NCBI RefSeq assembly: GCF_019931275.1
Contig: NZ_JAIOTY010000002.1
Coordinates: forward strand, 1,266,631 to 1,330,630
Direction: 5' to 3'
Length of the DNA stretch: 64,000 nucleotides
Origin: Nitratidesulfovibrio sp. SRB-5
Lineage (GTDB): Bacteria > Desulfobacterota > Desulfovibrionia > Desulfovibrionales > Desulfovibrionaceae
Positions 42,211-51,460 of the stretch are shown piece after piece. Within the stretch, counting starts at the first letter, position 1; every line of letters begins with the position of its first letter. The position numbers and the translations under genes are program-made. The notes beneath the pieces were generated by a model that ran no database searches, was not told the DNA's origin, and was given only the letters and a program-made list of their open reading frames with translations.

Positions 42211-42450
42211 TCAGGAACGGGAGGTCTTGCCCACGCTCACGTCGTACTGGCCGCGCGAGCGCACGACACAGCCCGGCGCAAGCGCAAGGGCCATCGCCAG
42301 CACGCAGACCAGCACCAGCCGGAGCCAGCGCGCACAATGATCGGGCTTCCCGGCCCCGCGGCACGGGCCGCAGGGCGATGCCGGAGCGGCGCCGGACACG
42401 CGGCCAGGCATGCGACCGATCGTGCCGGTGGAAGCGGGCAGGGTTGCCAT
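42211..42450 (-). CDS. Small putative lipoprotein
   Basis: A 79-residue protein. A hydrophobic stretch (LVLVCVLAMALALAPGC) ends in a lipobox-like APGC at about residue 61, leaving a short mature peptide of 19 residues, VVRSRGQYDVSVGKTSRS after the Cys. The presumed signal region is preceded by 40 extra residues; a later start would shorten it but none has a clear ribosome site. GAGG lies seven bases before ATG 42450. The APG context is not an ideal lipobox. It may form an operon with the DUF202-like gene. Function unknown. Confidence 0.55.
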   Translation of the reverse strand: MATLPASTGTIGRMPGRVSGAAPASPCGPCRGAGKPDHCARWLRLVLVCVLAMALALAPGCVVRSRGQYDVSVGKTSRS

Positions 42451-42709
42451 GAAAGACCTCTGGCCGTTGCGGTGACGGTTGCGACTTTTGAATAGTAGCG
42501 CGCATGGAAAAAATGGCAACCCCGCGCGTTGTCCGGTGGTGGCGGCCCTTCGTGCGTCCTCCAGCCGTCGCCCTTGCGGGTTCCATGGCGGTTCTGCCGG
42601 TTTCCGTGGGGCGGGGGGCAGACTGCCGGGTAGCAGGCGGGAACGGGCCGGGGTTCGCATGATCCGGCGGGTCAGCTGGAGAAATGTCCTTGCGCGCCCC
42701 CTGCTGCCC

Positions 42710-44083
42710 CTAACGACCGGCGTAGCGGATGCGGTAGATGGCCCCGGCGTAGTCGTCGGCCACCAGCAGCGAGCCGTCCGGCAGCATCAGCAGGGCGGCG
42801 GGCCTGCCCCATGGGCCTCCGCCGCGCAGCCAGCCTTCGGCAAAGGGTTCATAGGACACGGCGCGCCCCCCTTCCAGCCGCACCAGCGTCACCCGGTAGC
42901 CGATGCGCGTGGAGCGGTTCCACGAGCCGTGCTCCGCGATGAACACCTGCCCTCGATACGCGGCGGGGAACTGCCGCCCGGTGTAGAAGATCATCCCCAG
43001 CGAGGCCACGTGCGGTCCCAGGTTGCGGGCCGGGGGCGTGGCGGCGGCGCAGGCGCCAAGGTCGCCGTACTCCGGGTCGGCAATGGTGCCGCCGTGGCAG
43101 TACGGAAAGCCGAAGTCCAGCCCGGCCACGGGGGCGTGGTTCAGCTCGTCGGGTGGCAGGTCGTCGCCCAGCCAGTCGCGCCCGTTGTCGGTGAACCACA
43201 GGTCGCGGGTTTCCGGGTGCCAGTCGAACCCCACGGTGTTGCGCACCCCGCGCGCGAACACTTCTTCGCCGGTGCCGTCGGGCCGCATGCGCAGGATGAC
43301 GCCGTGGCGCGGCCCGGTGCGGCAGATGTTGCACGGCGCGCCCACGGGCACGTACAGCATGCCGTCCGGCCCGAAACCCAGCACCTTGGCGCCGTGGTGC
43401 ATCTCCGACGGCAGGTCGGCGCGCACGATGGCCGGACGGGGCGGAGAGGCTGCGGTTCCGGGAGGCTGCGTTGCGTCGGCCCGGGCATGTGCCCATTCCT
43501 CCACCCGGTCGTAGCGCAGCAGGCGCGACACGGCAGACACGTACAGCGCCCCCTCGTGAAAGGCCACCCCCGCGGGCAGCGTCAGCCCTTCCGCAAGCCG
43601 CAGCACGCGCAGGGGGCGCAGCGTGTCATCCAGGGGAAGGGCATGCACCATGCCCGCGCGCATGGACCCCACGAACAGGGTGCGCGTGCCAAGGGCCATC
43701 TGTCGGGCATTGGGCACGCGGGCGTACAGTTCCACCGTGAAGCCCGGCGGCAGGCGCAGTTCGCCCAGAGGCAGGTCGTCGGGCACGGCCAGCGCGGCTG
43801 GGGCCGGGGGCGCCACGGAAAGGGCCACCACCGCACGCGGGGCGGCAAGGGAGGTCACTGGCTGGGGAGGAACGGAAACGGCGGCGGCGTGAACCGGCAA
43901 GGCCAGCAGGGCCAGCCACAGCAGCGCGAACATCCGGAAAGGGGCGGCGGGCATTGCGCCGATGTACCGGGCCAATCGGACAGGCCGGGACAGTCGGGCT
44001 GGTCGGTCAGGTAGGGCGGGGGCGGTATTCCGGGCCGGGGGACTGGCGGGATGGGTGCGTGATGGGGTGGTCACGGTGCGCAT
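42710..44083 (-). CDS. PQQ-type glucose/sorbosone dehydrogenase-like beta-propeller protein
   Basis: A 457-residue exported protein with a hydrophobic segment at about 48-65 ending PVHAAA, a likely signal peptide with an N-terminal extension of 42 residues. The mature part is a six-bladed propeller of the GSDH/YliI family: LPPGFTVELYARVPNARQMA, GFGPDGMLYVPVGAPCN, GVRNTVGFDWHPET, WFTDNGRDWLGDD and VFIAEHGSWNRS. Members oxidise sugars with PQQ, though many have unknown substrates. AGGGAGG before ATG 44083 favours this start; ATG 43954 would give a conventional signal peptide but lacks a ribosome site. No PQQ synthesis genes are in the window. Confidence 0.83.
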   Translation of the reverse strand: MRTVTTPSRTHPASPPARNTAPALPDRPARLSRPVRLARYIGAMPAAPFRMFALLWLALLALPVHAAAVSVPPQPVTSLAAPRAVVALSVAPPAPAALAVPDDLPLGELRLPPGFTVELYARVPNARQMALGTRTLFVGSMRAGMVHALPLDDTLRPLRVLRLAEGLTLPAGVAFHEGALYVSAVSRLLRYDRVEEWAHARADATQPPGTAASPPRPAIVRADLPSEMHHGAKVLGFGPDGMLYVPVGAPCNICRTGPRHGVILRMRPDGTGEEVFARGVRNTVGFDWHPETRDLWFTDNGRDWLGDDLPPDELNHAPVAGLDFGFPYCHGGTIADPEYGDLGACAAATPPARNLGPHVASLGMIFYTGRQFPAAYRGQVFIAEHGSWNRSTRIGYRVTLVRLEGGRAVSYEPFAEGWLRGGGPWGRPAALLMLPDGSLLVADDYAGAIYRIRYAGR

Positions 44084-44632
44084 GCGGCCTCCCTGCGGTA
44101 TTGCTCTGTGGCCTCGCTGCGGCTTGCTGCTGTCACGTGGAGGCCCTGTTGTGGAAAGGTCGTGGAAAGGTCGTGGAAATGGCGCGGAAATTTCGCGGCC
44201 ATGTCCCGTCCATGTCCCGTCGAGGTCGCGTTCAGGTAAGGGGTGACTGGTGCGGTGCGCGAACGTGATACGCGAACGTGATCGGGGGGAATCCGGCGCA
44301 AAGGGCAAAAAGGAGCGGCCCGGCGCGGGAAACCGGTCGATTTTGCCACTGTTGCAGGGCCGCGTGGAAATGGCAAGAGAAGGCCGCCCGCAGCCGTGGC
44401 CGTGTGCCCATGGTTGCCGCTGACGCAGGTGGGGCAGGGGAAAACGTGTGGCCGAGGCATGCCGCGCCTCTGCGCCCCCTTGCGCCCCCTTGCGTCGGTT
44501 GCCGTGCACCGGCATGCCTTGTCCTGCAAGTGGGATAACGGTCAGAGGCAGGGGGGCGCAGCAGGAACGGGCCGCGTGGGGCGGAAGCAACACGGGGCGT
44601 TTCCGCGTTGCAAAGGGACGGGGTGGGGCGCG
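44084..44632. repeat. 549-bp gap with 11-bp tandem repeats
   Basis: Units GTGGAAAGGTC, GTGGAAAGGTC, GTGGAAATGGC and GCGGAAATTTC run at 44151-44194, and CCATGTCCCGT twice at 44199-44220. A GCGAACGTGAT motif is duplicated near 44258-44281. No gene is supported. The repeats lie upstream of the dehydrogenase gene on its promoter side. Confidence 0.75.
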
Positions 44633-45175
44633 TCAGCGTTGCAGCGGCAGGGGCCGCCACCAGAAGTCGGTGCCCGGCAGGGCCGTGTAGCCGATGCGCT
44701 GATAGAACTTGGTCAGGCTGGCCAGCGAACGCTTGGGGTCCACCCCGATGCACTGGGGGCCGATGAGCGCCAGGTCTTCCGGGCGCAGCCAGTCCAGGCA
44801 GAACTGCAAGGGGCACGGGCGCAACAGCGTGGCACCGCAATCGGCATGCAGCCACGAGCGCTCCAGCATCTGGCGGGCCAGGCCGTAGCCCCGGTAGGCG
44901 GGGGCCACCAGCAGCACGTCCACGTAGGAGATGGGCGCGTCGTGGGTGGCGGCCATGGCAAAGCGCACGGCGTCCACGGCCTCGCGCAGGTCGTCGTGGT
45001 TCAGGCCGGCCAGCGCGGCCACGCCTTCAACGTTGTGGTATTCAAGAACAAAGCCCCGGAGCCGCCCCACCACGCGCCCGTTGTGCAGCGCGTCGATGGT
45101 GTAGGGATGGATTTCCGGATCGGCGACGGGTTCTACGGTCAGTTGGGTTACGCAGCTTGCGTGTGTCGGGTGCAT
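44633..45175 (-). CDS. GNAT-family N-acetyltransferase
   Basis: A 180-residue GNAT fold. The acetyl-CoA-binding motif A is VDVLLVAPAYRGYGLARQML at about residues 84-103, with the R/Q-x-x-G-x-G/A loop as YRGYGLA. The C-terminal KFYQRIGYTALPGTDFWWRPL is the usual beta-6/alpha-4 to beta-7 end. Substrate cannot be told from sequence. It stands alone, without close neighbours on its strand, between two repeat-bearing gaps. Confidence 0.82.
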   Translation of the reverse strand: MHPTHASCVTQLTVEPVADPEIHPYTIDALHNGRVVGRLRGFVLEYHNVEGVAALAGLNHDDLREAVDAVRFAMAATHDAPISYVDVLLVAPAYRGYGLARQMLERSWLHADCGATLLRPCPLQFCLDWLRPEDLALIGPQCIGVDPKRSLASLTKFYQRIGYTALPGTDFWWRPLPLQR

Positions 45176-45455
45176 GGGAGGAAGGGTTTTGGTTGCGGGC
45201 GGCGGATGCCGCGCGGTTTCGGCGTATCAGAGCATGGCCCGGCCTGCAACAATTTGGGGGGGCGACGGGGATGAAAGGCGGATCGGGTGCGGCTGCGCAC
45301 GGGCGTGGCGCGGGCGCGCCACGGGGCAGGCCAGGTGGGAGCGAGTCGGGGGCACAACCGGGTGACGAGGCATGGTGACAAGGCGGCGTGACGGGCCCGG
45401 GGGCAAATCAGGCAGCGCGATGGGGGCGAGGGTGCGAGGGGAAAGGGCCGCGGTG
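45176..45455. other. Gap upstream of the acetyltransferase gene
   Basis: No gene is seen in these 280 bp. They are G-rich on the plus strand with short GGCG/GGGC repeats and hold the promoter of the GNAT gene somewhere near 45200-45260, but no boxes stand out. Confidence 0.35.
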
Positions 45456-45499
45456 CCCCCCCCCAAAAAAAAACGAACGCGCCGGGCAGGCCCGGCGCG
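45456..45499 (-). terminator. Terminator of the NlpC/P60 gene with C9-A9 homopolymer
   Basis: Read on the minus strand, a perfect 10-bp stem (arms 45490-45499 and 45478-45487) is followed by GTTCG and nine T residues (A9 on plus, 45465-45473), then nine G residues (C9 on plus, 45456-45464). The hairpin and U-tract form a strong intrinsic terminator. Confidence 0.92.
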
Positions 45500-45527
45500 C
45501 AGGGATACGGATTGAAGGGCGGCGTGG

Positions 45528-46310
45528 CTAGAACACGCGCTTGGCCCCGGCCCACTGGTTGCACCACGGCTTGGCGTCCAGCTTCGAGATGACGACGCCG
45601 TCGGACGAACTGCTGTGGATGAACTTGCCGTCCTCCAGATAGATGCCCACGTGGTGGATGCGGCGTTTCTTGTTGCGCTTGAAGAACACCAGGTCGCCGG
45701 TTTGCAGTTGTTCCCGGCGGATGGTGCGCCCTTCCAGAAACTGCGACTGCGAGGTGCGCGGCAGATCCACGCCCATGTTCTCGTACACCCAGCCGGTAAA
45801 GCCGGAGCAGTCGAACCCGGTTTCGCCCGAGCCACCCCGGCGATAGCGGGTGCCCAGCTTGGACATGGCCACGTTGACCAGCCGCATGCGGGAGTCGATG
45901 GCGCTCATGTCGTCGTCGACTTCTTCCGTCTTGGGGTGGTGGTCGCCGGATTCATCCATGGCGGCCAGAGCTTCGTCCAGTTCGGCAATGTCGCTGAGTA
46001 CGCCGTCGGCAAGGGTGTCGTCGCCGTCTTCCTCCTCCTCGGCAAACCGGGAATCGGAGCCGTCGGCATGGGCCGAGGCCTCGTAACGGGACGCGATTTC
46101 GCAGGAAGCCCCGGCCCCTTCATTGGGGATGGGGGACGCTGCCGTGGCGGCGGGCTGGTCCGCGCCCTGCGCGATCCTGTCGGACGGGCCGGGCTGCGAA
46201 GGCTGGCGAACACAGGCGGGACCGGCCAGAGCCAGGGCGAGCAGTAGCGGCAAAAGGCGGGCGCAGGCGCGGAACAGCGGCGACGGTCCGTGTTTTGTCG
46301 TCATGTGCAT
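45528..46310 (-). CDS. NlpC/P60-family peptidoglycan hydrolase, lipoprotein
   Basis: A 260-residue predicted cell-wall endopeptidase. The signal peptide ends LALAGPAC with Cys33 as possible lipid site. A long acidic, low-complexity region (about 60-135, with Glu/Asp runs) links to the C-terminal NlpC/P60 domain (about 140-260). The catalytic Cys is Cys168 in ETGFDCSGFTGWVY; the His lies in RIHHVGIYLEDGKFIH. The family cuts the gamma-D-Glu to diamino acid bond in stem peptides. Starts at 46310 and 46304 are both possible; neither has a clear ribosome site. A strong terminator follows. Confidence 0.88.
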   Translation of the reverse strand: MHMTTKHGPSPLFRACARLLPLLLALALAGPACVRQPSQPGPSDRIAQGADQPAATAASPIPNEGAGASCEIASRYEASAHADGSDSRFAEEEEDGDDTLADGVLSDIAELDEALAAMDESGDHHPKTEEVDDDMSAIDSRMRLVNVAMSKLGTRYRRGGSGETGFDCSGFTGWVYENMGVDLPRTSQSQFLEGRTIRREQLQTGDLVFFKRNKKRRIHHVGIYLEDGKFIHSSSSDGVVISKLDAKPWCNQWAGAKRVF

Positions 46311-46713
46311 GGCGGCTTCGGGGGGGGTGGCGGTGTTGATGAATGGGAGGAGAATGCGCCGTGCGTGGCGGCATGCCCTGCATTACTGGGGCCTGCGGCC
46401 ATCCGGCGTGCTGTGGAATGGGACCAGATCAGGCGTTCGTGAGTGGCGACTGGAAACGGATGTTCCATGCCGACGTTTCCTTGGTGCCAAGAAAACGACG
46501 TTTTGGCAACCCGCTCGTGACGACGGGCGCAAGTGACAATCTGGCTGCGCTGCCGTGTCAAATGTCGCGCGCGTACAGAGCAGCCTGAAAACGAGTCTCC
46601 CAGCGACTGCAAATCGTTGGGGGCCTCGCGTTTTGGATTTGGTGCCAAGCAGGCTGTTCCGTCCTGTCAAATCCTGCGCACGGGTGCACCTGCTCGCCGG
46701 GCAGCGCCCAAAC
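46311..46713. other. 403-bp gap between NlpC/P60 gene and tRNA-Pro
   Basis: No gene supported; base composition is lower in GC than the neighbours. Short repeats occur: TTGGTGCCAAG at about 46482 and 46640, and TGTCAAAT at about 46555 and 46667. Being next to a tRNA 3' end, the stretch could be the residue of an integrated element, but no integrase remnant was found. Confidence 0.4.
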
Positions 46714-46745
46714 GAAAAAGGGCTTGTGGTGGTAACCACAAGCCC
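46714..46745 (-). terminator. Terminator of tRNA-Pro
   Basis: An 11-bp perfect stem (GGGCTTGTGGT 46720-46730 with its complement 46735-46745, loop GGTA on plus) is followed on the minus strand by U5 (AAAAA at 46715-46719 on plus), 12 bp after the tRNA. Confidence 0.9.
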
Positions 46746-46756
46746 TTCGACCATTC

Positions 46757-46834
46757 TGGTCGGGATGAGAGGATTCGAACCTCCGGCCTCAGCGTCCCGA
46801 ACGCTGCGCTCTAGCCAAGCTGAGCCACATCCCG
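46757..46834 (-). tRNA. tRNA-Pro (anticodon CGG), CCA encoded
   Basis: A full cloverleaf on the minus strand: acceptor CGGGATG pairing with CATCCCG, D-arm GCTC/GAGC, anticodon arm CAGCG-TTCGGGA-CGCTG giving anticodon CGG, T-arm GGAGG-TTCGAAT-CCTCT, discriminator A and a genomically encoded CCA. Reads CCG proline codons, which are common in this GC-rich genome. Confidence 0.97.
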
Positions 46835-46846
46835 TCGAGGAAGAGG

Positions 46847-46875
46847 TGTTTAGCGCGGGTGGAAGGGAATGGCAA
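46847..46875 (-). promoter_or_regulatory. Predicted promoter of tRNA-Pro
   Basis: On the minus strand TTGCCA (46875-46870), a 17-bp spacer and TAAACA (46852-46847), placing the start about 6 bases before the tRNA 5' end. Confidence 0.55.
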
Positions 46876-46891
46876 GCGTTTTTATGGGCGG

Positions 46892-46920
46892 TTGTCAAAA
46901 AGAGTGCGTTCACCTATTGT
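46892..46920 (+). promoter_or_regulatory. Candidate sigma-70 promoter of the che operon
   Basis: TTGTCA (46892-46897) and TATTGT (46915-46920) with 17-bp spacing, 289 bp before the cheB start. The gap 46835-47208 shows no gene. A leader this long is unusual, so a second promoter nearer cheB is possible. Confidence 0.4.
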
Positions 46921-47208
46921 ACATACGGCCAAGTTTGCTGGCGGTTTCGGGGCCCAGAGGCGCGTTGCACGGGGGTATCGCCCCGAACGTGCCATGACGG
47001 AGCGTTTCATTCCGGAGCGCGCCGACACGTCCGCCTCGTCTGGTCGCGTAACCGCGCCGTCGCGCAGTCCCGCGCCCGCCGGGCATCGCCCGCCAGCCTG
47101 GCCCATGGTACGGATAGCCACTGCACATCGCACGCGAGTTCCGGGGCCGGAACCCTTGTTCCGGTAGAGGGAGGAACCCGATGCCCGGACGTTCTTTAGG
47201 AGACTCGA

Positions 47209-48351
47209 GTGATCACGGTTGTCGTTGTTGATGATTCCGCCTTCATGCGCAAGGCGCTTTCCAGCATGCTCGAAAAAGACCCCGAAATCAGCGTGGTGGC
47301 CGTGGGCCGCGACGGTGAGGAAGGGCTTGAACTGGTGCGCAAGCACAACCCGGACGTGGTGACCCTGGACATCGAAATGCCGCGCATGGACGGGTTGACC
47401 GCGCTGCGCCGCATCATGATGGAAATGCCCCGCCCGGTGCTGATGGTCAGTTCGCTGACCACCGAAGGGGCCGAATCCACCCTGAAGGCCCTGGAACTGG
47501 GCGCCGTGGACTTCATTCCCAAGCAGCTGTCCAAGGTCTCGCTCGATATCGTGCGCATAGAGGATGAACTGCGCGAGAAGGTGAAGGAAATTTCGCGCCG
47601 CAAGTTTCTGCGCACTCCCCGTTCGTTGCGCGCCCCCCGCCCCGTGGGCGACGGGGGCGCTTTCACCTCTTCTTCCTCGGGGGCAACGGGATACGGGGGG
47701 GCTGGGGGAACTGGCGGCGGTGCGCCATCCGGCGGCGAAGGTCCGCGCCCGGTGCTTACCCCCCGCGCGGGGCGCCCGGTGCGCGACATAGTGGCCATCG
47801 GCGTTTCCACCGGCGGGCCGCCCGCCGTGCAGAAGGTGCTGTCGCAGCTTCCCGCGGACTTTCCCGCCAGCATCCTCATTGCCCAGCACATGCCCGCCGC
47901 GTTTACCGGCCCCTTTGCCAAGCGGCTGGACGGCGTGTGCCGCATCACGGTGAAAGAGGCGGAAAACGGCGAGCGCCTGCGCCCTGGCACCGCGTACATC
48001 GCGCCCGGCGGCAAGCATTTGCGGGTGGATCAGAAGATCAGCATGGTGGAAGTGGTGGTTACCCCCGAACCGGCAGAGGCGCTGTACAAGCCTTCGGCCA
48101 ACGTGCTCATCGAATCGGTGGCGCAGGCCATGGGCCGCCGCACCCTGGGGGTCATCCTTACCGGCATGGGCAGCGACGGCCTGGAAGGCGTGCGCGTGCT
48201 GAAGCAGAAAGGCGGCAGGGCGTTGGCGCAGAGCGACGCCACCTGTGTGGTCTACGGCATGCCCAAGGCCATCGTGGATGCCGGGCTGGCCGATGAAATC
48301 ATAGACATAGACGACATGGCCTCTGCCATAATGGCGGGGCTGTACAAATAG
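47209..48351 (+). CDS. cheB: Chemotaxis response regulator protein-glutamate methylesterase CheB
   Basis: Removes methyl groups from receptor glutamates (and deamidates glutamines) when phosphorylated by CheA, giving adaptation. The 380-residue protein has an N-terminal receiver with acidic residues Asp8/Asp9 and phosphorylation site Asp54 in TLDIEMPRMDG. A Gly/Ser-rich linker (about 145-190) follows, then the methylesterase domain with catalytic Ser200 (GVSTGGPP), His227 (IAQHMP) and Asp323 (GMGSDG). The start is GTG 47209, preceded by TTAGGAGA. It is the first gene of the chemosensory operon. Confidence 0.96.
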   Translation: MITVVVVDDSAFMRKALSSMLEKDPEISVVAVGRDGEEGLELVRKHNPDVVTLDIEMPRMDGLTALRRIMMEMPRPVLMVSSLTTEGAESTLKALELGAVDFIPKQLSKVSLDIVRIEDELREKVKEISRRKFLRTPRSLRAPRPVGDGGAFTSSSSGATGYGGAGGTGGGAPSGGEGPRPVLTPRAGRPVRDIVAIGVSTGGPPAVQKVLSQLPADFPASILIAQHMPAAFTGPFAKRLDGVCRITVKEAENGERLRPGTAYIAPGGKHLRVDQKISMVEVVVTPEPAEALYKPSANVLIESVAQAMGRRTLGVILTGMGSDGLEGVRVLKQKGGRALAQSDATCVVYGMPKAIVDAGLADEIIDIDDMASAIMAGLYK

Positions 48352-48521
48352 CCCAGGCAGCACACCGCGCGGGCGCGGTGTCGCAGGGTGCCCCGGTGGG
48401 CAAGGCGCCGGACGCGGACGGAACATGCCGGATGCGTCAGGGCGCCGGAGCAGGGCGGAAAGGCCGCAGGGCTGCACCGGGTCAGGCAATAGGGCCAGCC
48501 ATTCCACGGAAGGACGGGAGT

Positions 48522-50447
48522 ATGTCCGAACAGCAGATCATCGAGCAACTCCAGGGCGACGACGTCGAGGCAATCCGCGAGGCGGCCTACGCCGCCGGGA
48601 ACCTTCGACTGGAAAGCGCCGTACCGCATCTGGTGGCGCGCATCCAGAGCCACAACATCGGGGTGCAGGAAGCGGCCGACCGGGCCCTGCGCAAGATAGG
48701 CGGGGTTGCCGCCGTGCATGGGGTGCTGCCCCTGTTGCGGTCGGACGACGCGCCCATCCGCAACATCGCCATGGACGTGCTGCGCGAGATCGGGGCCGAC
48801 GACTTCGACTCGCTGAAGCAGTTGCTGCATGACGACGACCCCGACATGCGCATTTTCGCGTCCGACATCCTAGGCACCTCGGAAAGCATCCTCGCGGTGC
48901 CTTCGCTGTGCGAGGCGCTGCTGCGCGACCCAGAGGTCAACGTGCGCTACCAGGCCGCCGTCAGCCTTGGCACCCTGGCCTTCCCCGAGGCGGCGGACTG
49001 CCTGAACAAGGCCATGATGGACGAGGAATGGGTGCAGTTCTCGGTCATTGAGGCGCTGACCAAGATCCGGGCCGAATCGTCGGTCAACGCACTGGTCAAG
49101 GCGCTGGACGCGGCCTCGGACCTGGTGGCGTCCATGATCGTGGACGCCCTTGGCGAGATGGGCAACATCAAGGCCGTGCCGCTGCTGCTCAAGCGCCTGG
49201 ACAAGTCGCCCGGGCCGCTGCGCAACAAGATCGCCAAGGCCATCGTCAACGTGCTGGGCGGCAAGTCGCTGTCCCTGCTGGGCGAGAAGGACAGGTTGCG
49301 CCTGCGCGACTACCTGCTGGCCGCCATGGATGACGAGGACGAGGACGTGCAGAACGCCGCCATGCGCGGCCTTGCCAGCATCGGCGGGGCAGAGGCGACG
49401 GAGGCGGTGCTGAAGGTGGCCGTGGTGCTGGACCCCGACCGCGACCACGAGCGTCTGGTGGCCTGCGTGCAGAGCCTGGCCGACATCGGCTTCAACAGCG
49501 CGGTGGACCGCCACGTGCGCGGCGATGACGAGCACACCCTGCTCATCCTCGTCGAGGCCATCCGGGGCATGCCCAGCCGCCACGGCATCGACGTGCTGCG
49601 CGGGGTGTTCTGGGACAAGCCGCGCGATGCGCAGCGGGCCATGTCCACGGTGCTGGCCGAACGCTGCGACCCCAGCGACCGCGATTTCTTCATCGACGTG
49701 CTGGACCGGCACAACGACGCCCACGTGCTGAAGGCGGCGCTGCACTACCTGGGCCGCCGGGCCAAGGCGGTGGAGGCGGGCGACCGCATGCTGGCCCTGC
49801 TTGAACACCCCTACGACGACGTGAAGGAAGCCGCGCTGGACGCGTGCATCGCCCTGAACAACCCCGCCATGAACGCCCGCTTCCGCGAATCGTTCCGCAG
49901 CCCCGACCCGCTGCACCGCATGATGGCCGTGTACGCCATGGGGCGCTTTGACGTGGAGGAGAACCTTGCCGAACTCACCGAGGCGCTGGAAGACGAAGTG
50001 CCCGACGTGCGCAAGGTGGCGCTGGAGGCGGTGGCCAACGTGTGCCCCTTCACCAGCACCCGGCTGGAACTGGTGGTGCCCCGCCTGCATGATGAAAACC
50101 GCGAGGTTCGCCTGGCCCTCATAGAGTTGCTGGGCAACTGCGGCGAAGGCAACGTCTTTCCCTACCTGATCCAGGCCCTGGACGACCCGGACGACTGGGT
50201 GCGGGTGCGGGCCATCGAGGCGCTGGGTTCGCTGAAGGACGCCGACGCCGTGCCGCAACTGGTGGCCCTGACCGAAAGCGCCGGGCATCTGGTGCTGCTG
50301 AAGGTGGTGGAGGCGCTGGGCGCCATCGGGGGCAACGTCGCGTTCCGGGCGTTGCTGCATCTGATGGAATCGGATGATCCCGAGGTCCAGCAGGCCGCCG
50401 AGACGGCAGCCGCCCGCATCCACGAAGAACAAGGAGTGGATGACTGA
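48522..50447 (+). CDS. HEAT-repeat protein in the chemosensory operon
   Basis: A 641-residue protein made almost wholly of HEAT/PBS-type helical repeats of about 31-37 residues; typical units are GVQEAADRALRKIG, SVIEALTKIRAES and WVRVRAIEALGSLKDADAVPQL. Such solenoids serve as protein-binding scaffolds. No catalytic motif is seen. I use ATG 48522 with GGGAG upstream; the frame is open to 48378. Its TGA overlaps the cheR ATG, so the two are translationally coupled. The role is unknown; its location between cheB and cheR suggests it organises the adaptation enzymes or receptors. Confidence 0.88.
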   Translation: MSEQQIIEQLQGDDVEAIREAAYAAGNLRLESAVPHLVARIQSHNIGVQEAADRALRKIGGVAAVHGVLPLLRSDDAPIRNIAMDVLREIGADDFDSLKQLLHDDDPDMRIFASDILGTSESILAVPSLCEALLRDPEVNVRYQAAVSLGTLAFPEAADCLNKAMMDEEWVQFSVIEALTKIRAESSVNALVKALDAASDLVASMIVDALGEMGNIKAVPLLLKRLDKSPGPLRNKIAKAIVNVLGGKSLSLLGEKDRLRLRDYLLAAMDDEDEDVQNAAMRGLASIGGAEATEAVLKVAVVLDPDRDHERLVACVQSLADIGFNSAVDRHVRGDDEHTLLILVEAIRGMPSRHGIDVLRGVFWDKPRDAQRAMSTVLAERCDPSDRDFFIDVLDRHNDAHVLKAALHYLGRRAKAVEAGDRMLALLEHPYDDVKEAALDACIALNNPAMNARFRESFRSPDPLHRMMAVYAMGRFDVEENLAELTEALEDEVPDVRKVALEAVANVCPFTSTRLELVVPRLHDENREVRLALIELLGNCGEGNVFPYLIQALDDPDDWVRVRAIEALGSLKDADAVPQLVALTESAGHLVLLKVVEALGAIGGNVAFRALLHLMESDDPEVQQAAETAAARIHEEQGVDD

Positions 50448-51325
50448 TGTCCTCGCTGTTCTCCAACTCCATCACGCTGCGCAAGGAACAGAAGATCTCC
50501 GACGAGGAGTTCGTGCAACTGCGCGACTTCATCTACCAGCAATGCGGCATCTACATTGCGGAAAACCGCAAGTACCTGGTGGAAAACCGCCTGTCGAACC
50601 GCCTCAAGGAACTGAACCTCAAGAGCTTCGGCGAATACTATTACTTCTTGCGCTACGACGCCAACAAGCGCACCGAGCTCAATCGGCTGTTCGAGGTGGT
50701 GACCACCAACGAAACCAGCTTCTACAGAAACCCCCCGCAGTTGCAGATATTTCAGGAACACGTGCTGAAGACCACCCTGAACGATCTGCGCGCCAAGGGG
50801 CAGAAGCGGCTGCGCATCTGGTCGGCGGGGTGCTCCACGGGTGAAGAGCCGTACACCATGGCCATCATCCTGCACGAGGTGCTGAAGACCGAGCTTGCCA
50901 GCTGGGACATCAAGATCACCGCCAACGACCTGTCGGAGGCGGTGCTTGCATCGGCCCGGCGGGGCGTCTATTCCGACTACGCCCTGCGCACCACCCCCAA
51001 GGAGATCATCGACCGCTACTTCATCAAGGAAGGCACCCAGTTCAAGGTGGACCCCAAGCTGAAGCAGATGGTGAACTTCGGGCAGATCAACCTCAGCGAC
51101 CGCATGGGGCTGAAGCGGGTGGAACGCTCGCACATCGTGTTCTGCCGCAACGTCATCATCTACTTCGACGACGAGATGAAGAAGCAGGTCATCGGCTCGT
51201 TCTACGACAACCTGCTGCAAGGCGGCTTTCTGCTCATCGGGCATTCGGAGTCGCTGCACAACATCACCCGCGCCTTCAAGCCGGAACACCACACCGGCGC
51301 CATCATCTACCGCAAGCTGGAGTGA
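50447..51325 (+). CDS. cheR: Chemotaxis protein methyltransferase CheR
   Basis: Methylates receptor glutamates with S-adenosylmethionine, opposing CheB. The 292-residue protein has the all-helical N-terminal domain (about 15-85) and the SAM-binding domain, with TNETSFYRNPPQ (about 88-99), motif I IWSAGCSTGEEPYT (about 124-137) and VFCRNVIIYFD (about 228). Length is standard. The start overlaps the stop of the HEAT gene (ATG within TGATG). Confidence 0.97.
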   Translation: MSSLFSNSITLRKEQKISDEEFVQLRDFIYQQCGIYIAENRKYLVENRLSNRLKELNLKSFGEYYYFLRYDANKRTELNRLFEVVTTNETSFYRNPPQLQIFQEHVLKTTLNDLRAKGQKRLRIWSAGCSTGEEPYTMAIILHEVLKTELASWDIKITANDLSEAVLASARRGVYSDYALRTTPKEIIDRYFIKEGTQFKVDPKLKQMVNFGQINLSDRMGLKRVERSHIVFCRNVIIYFDDEMKKQVIGSFYDNLLQGGFLLIGHSESLHNITRAFKPEHHTGAIIYRKLE

Positions 51326-51460
51326 CGGCGGCGGCAAGGGAGACGGCAACGTGACGGAACGGAACCACTCCATGTCCGGGGCGGTGGGCATGGCCGCAAC
51401 GCCCCCGGCGGACATGGGCGACACGAGCGACATGTACGACATGGGCGCAAGGGATGGTCG

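Noticed and set aside
46383-46913. 176-codon minus-strand frame across the tRNA-Pro region
   Set aside because: It runs through the tRNA gene and its terminator; typical spurious translation of a tRNA locus.
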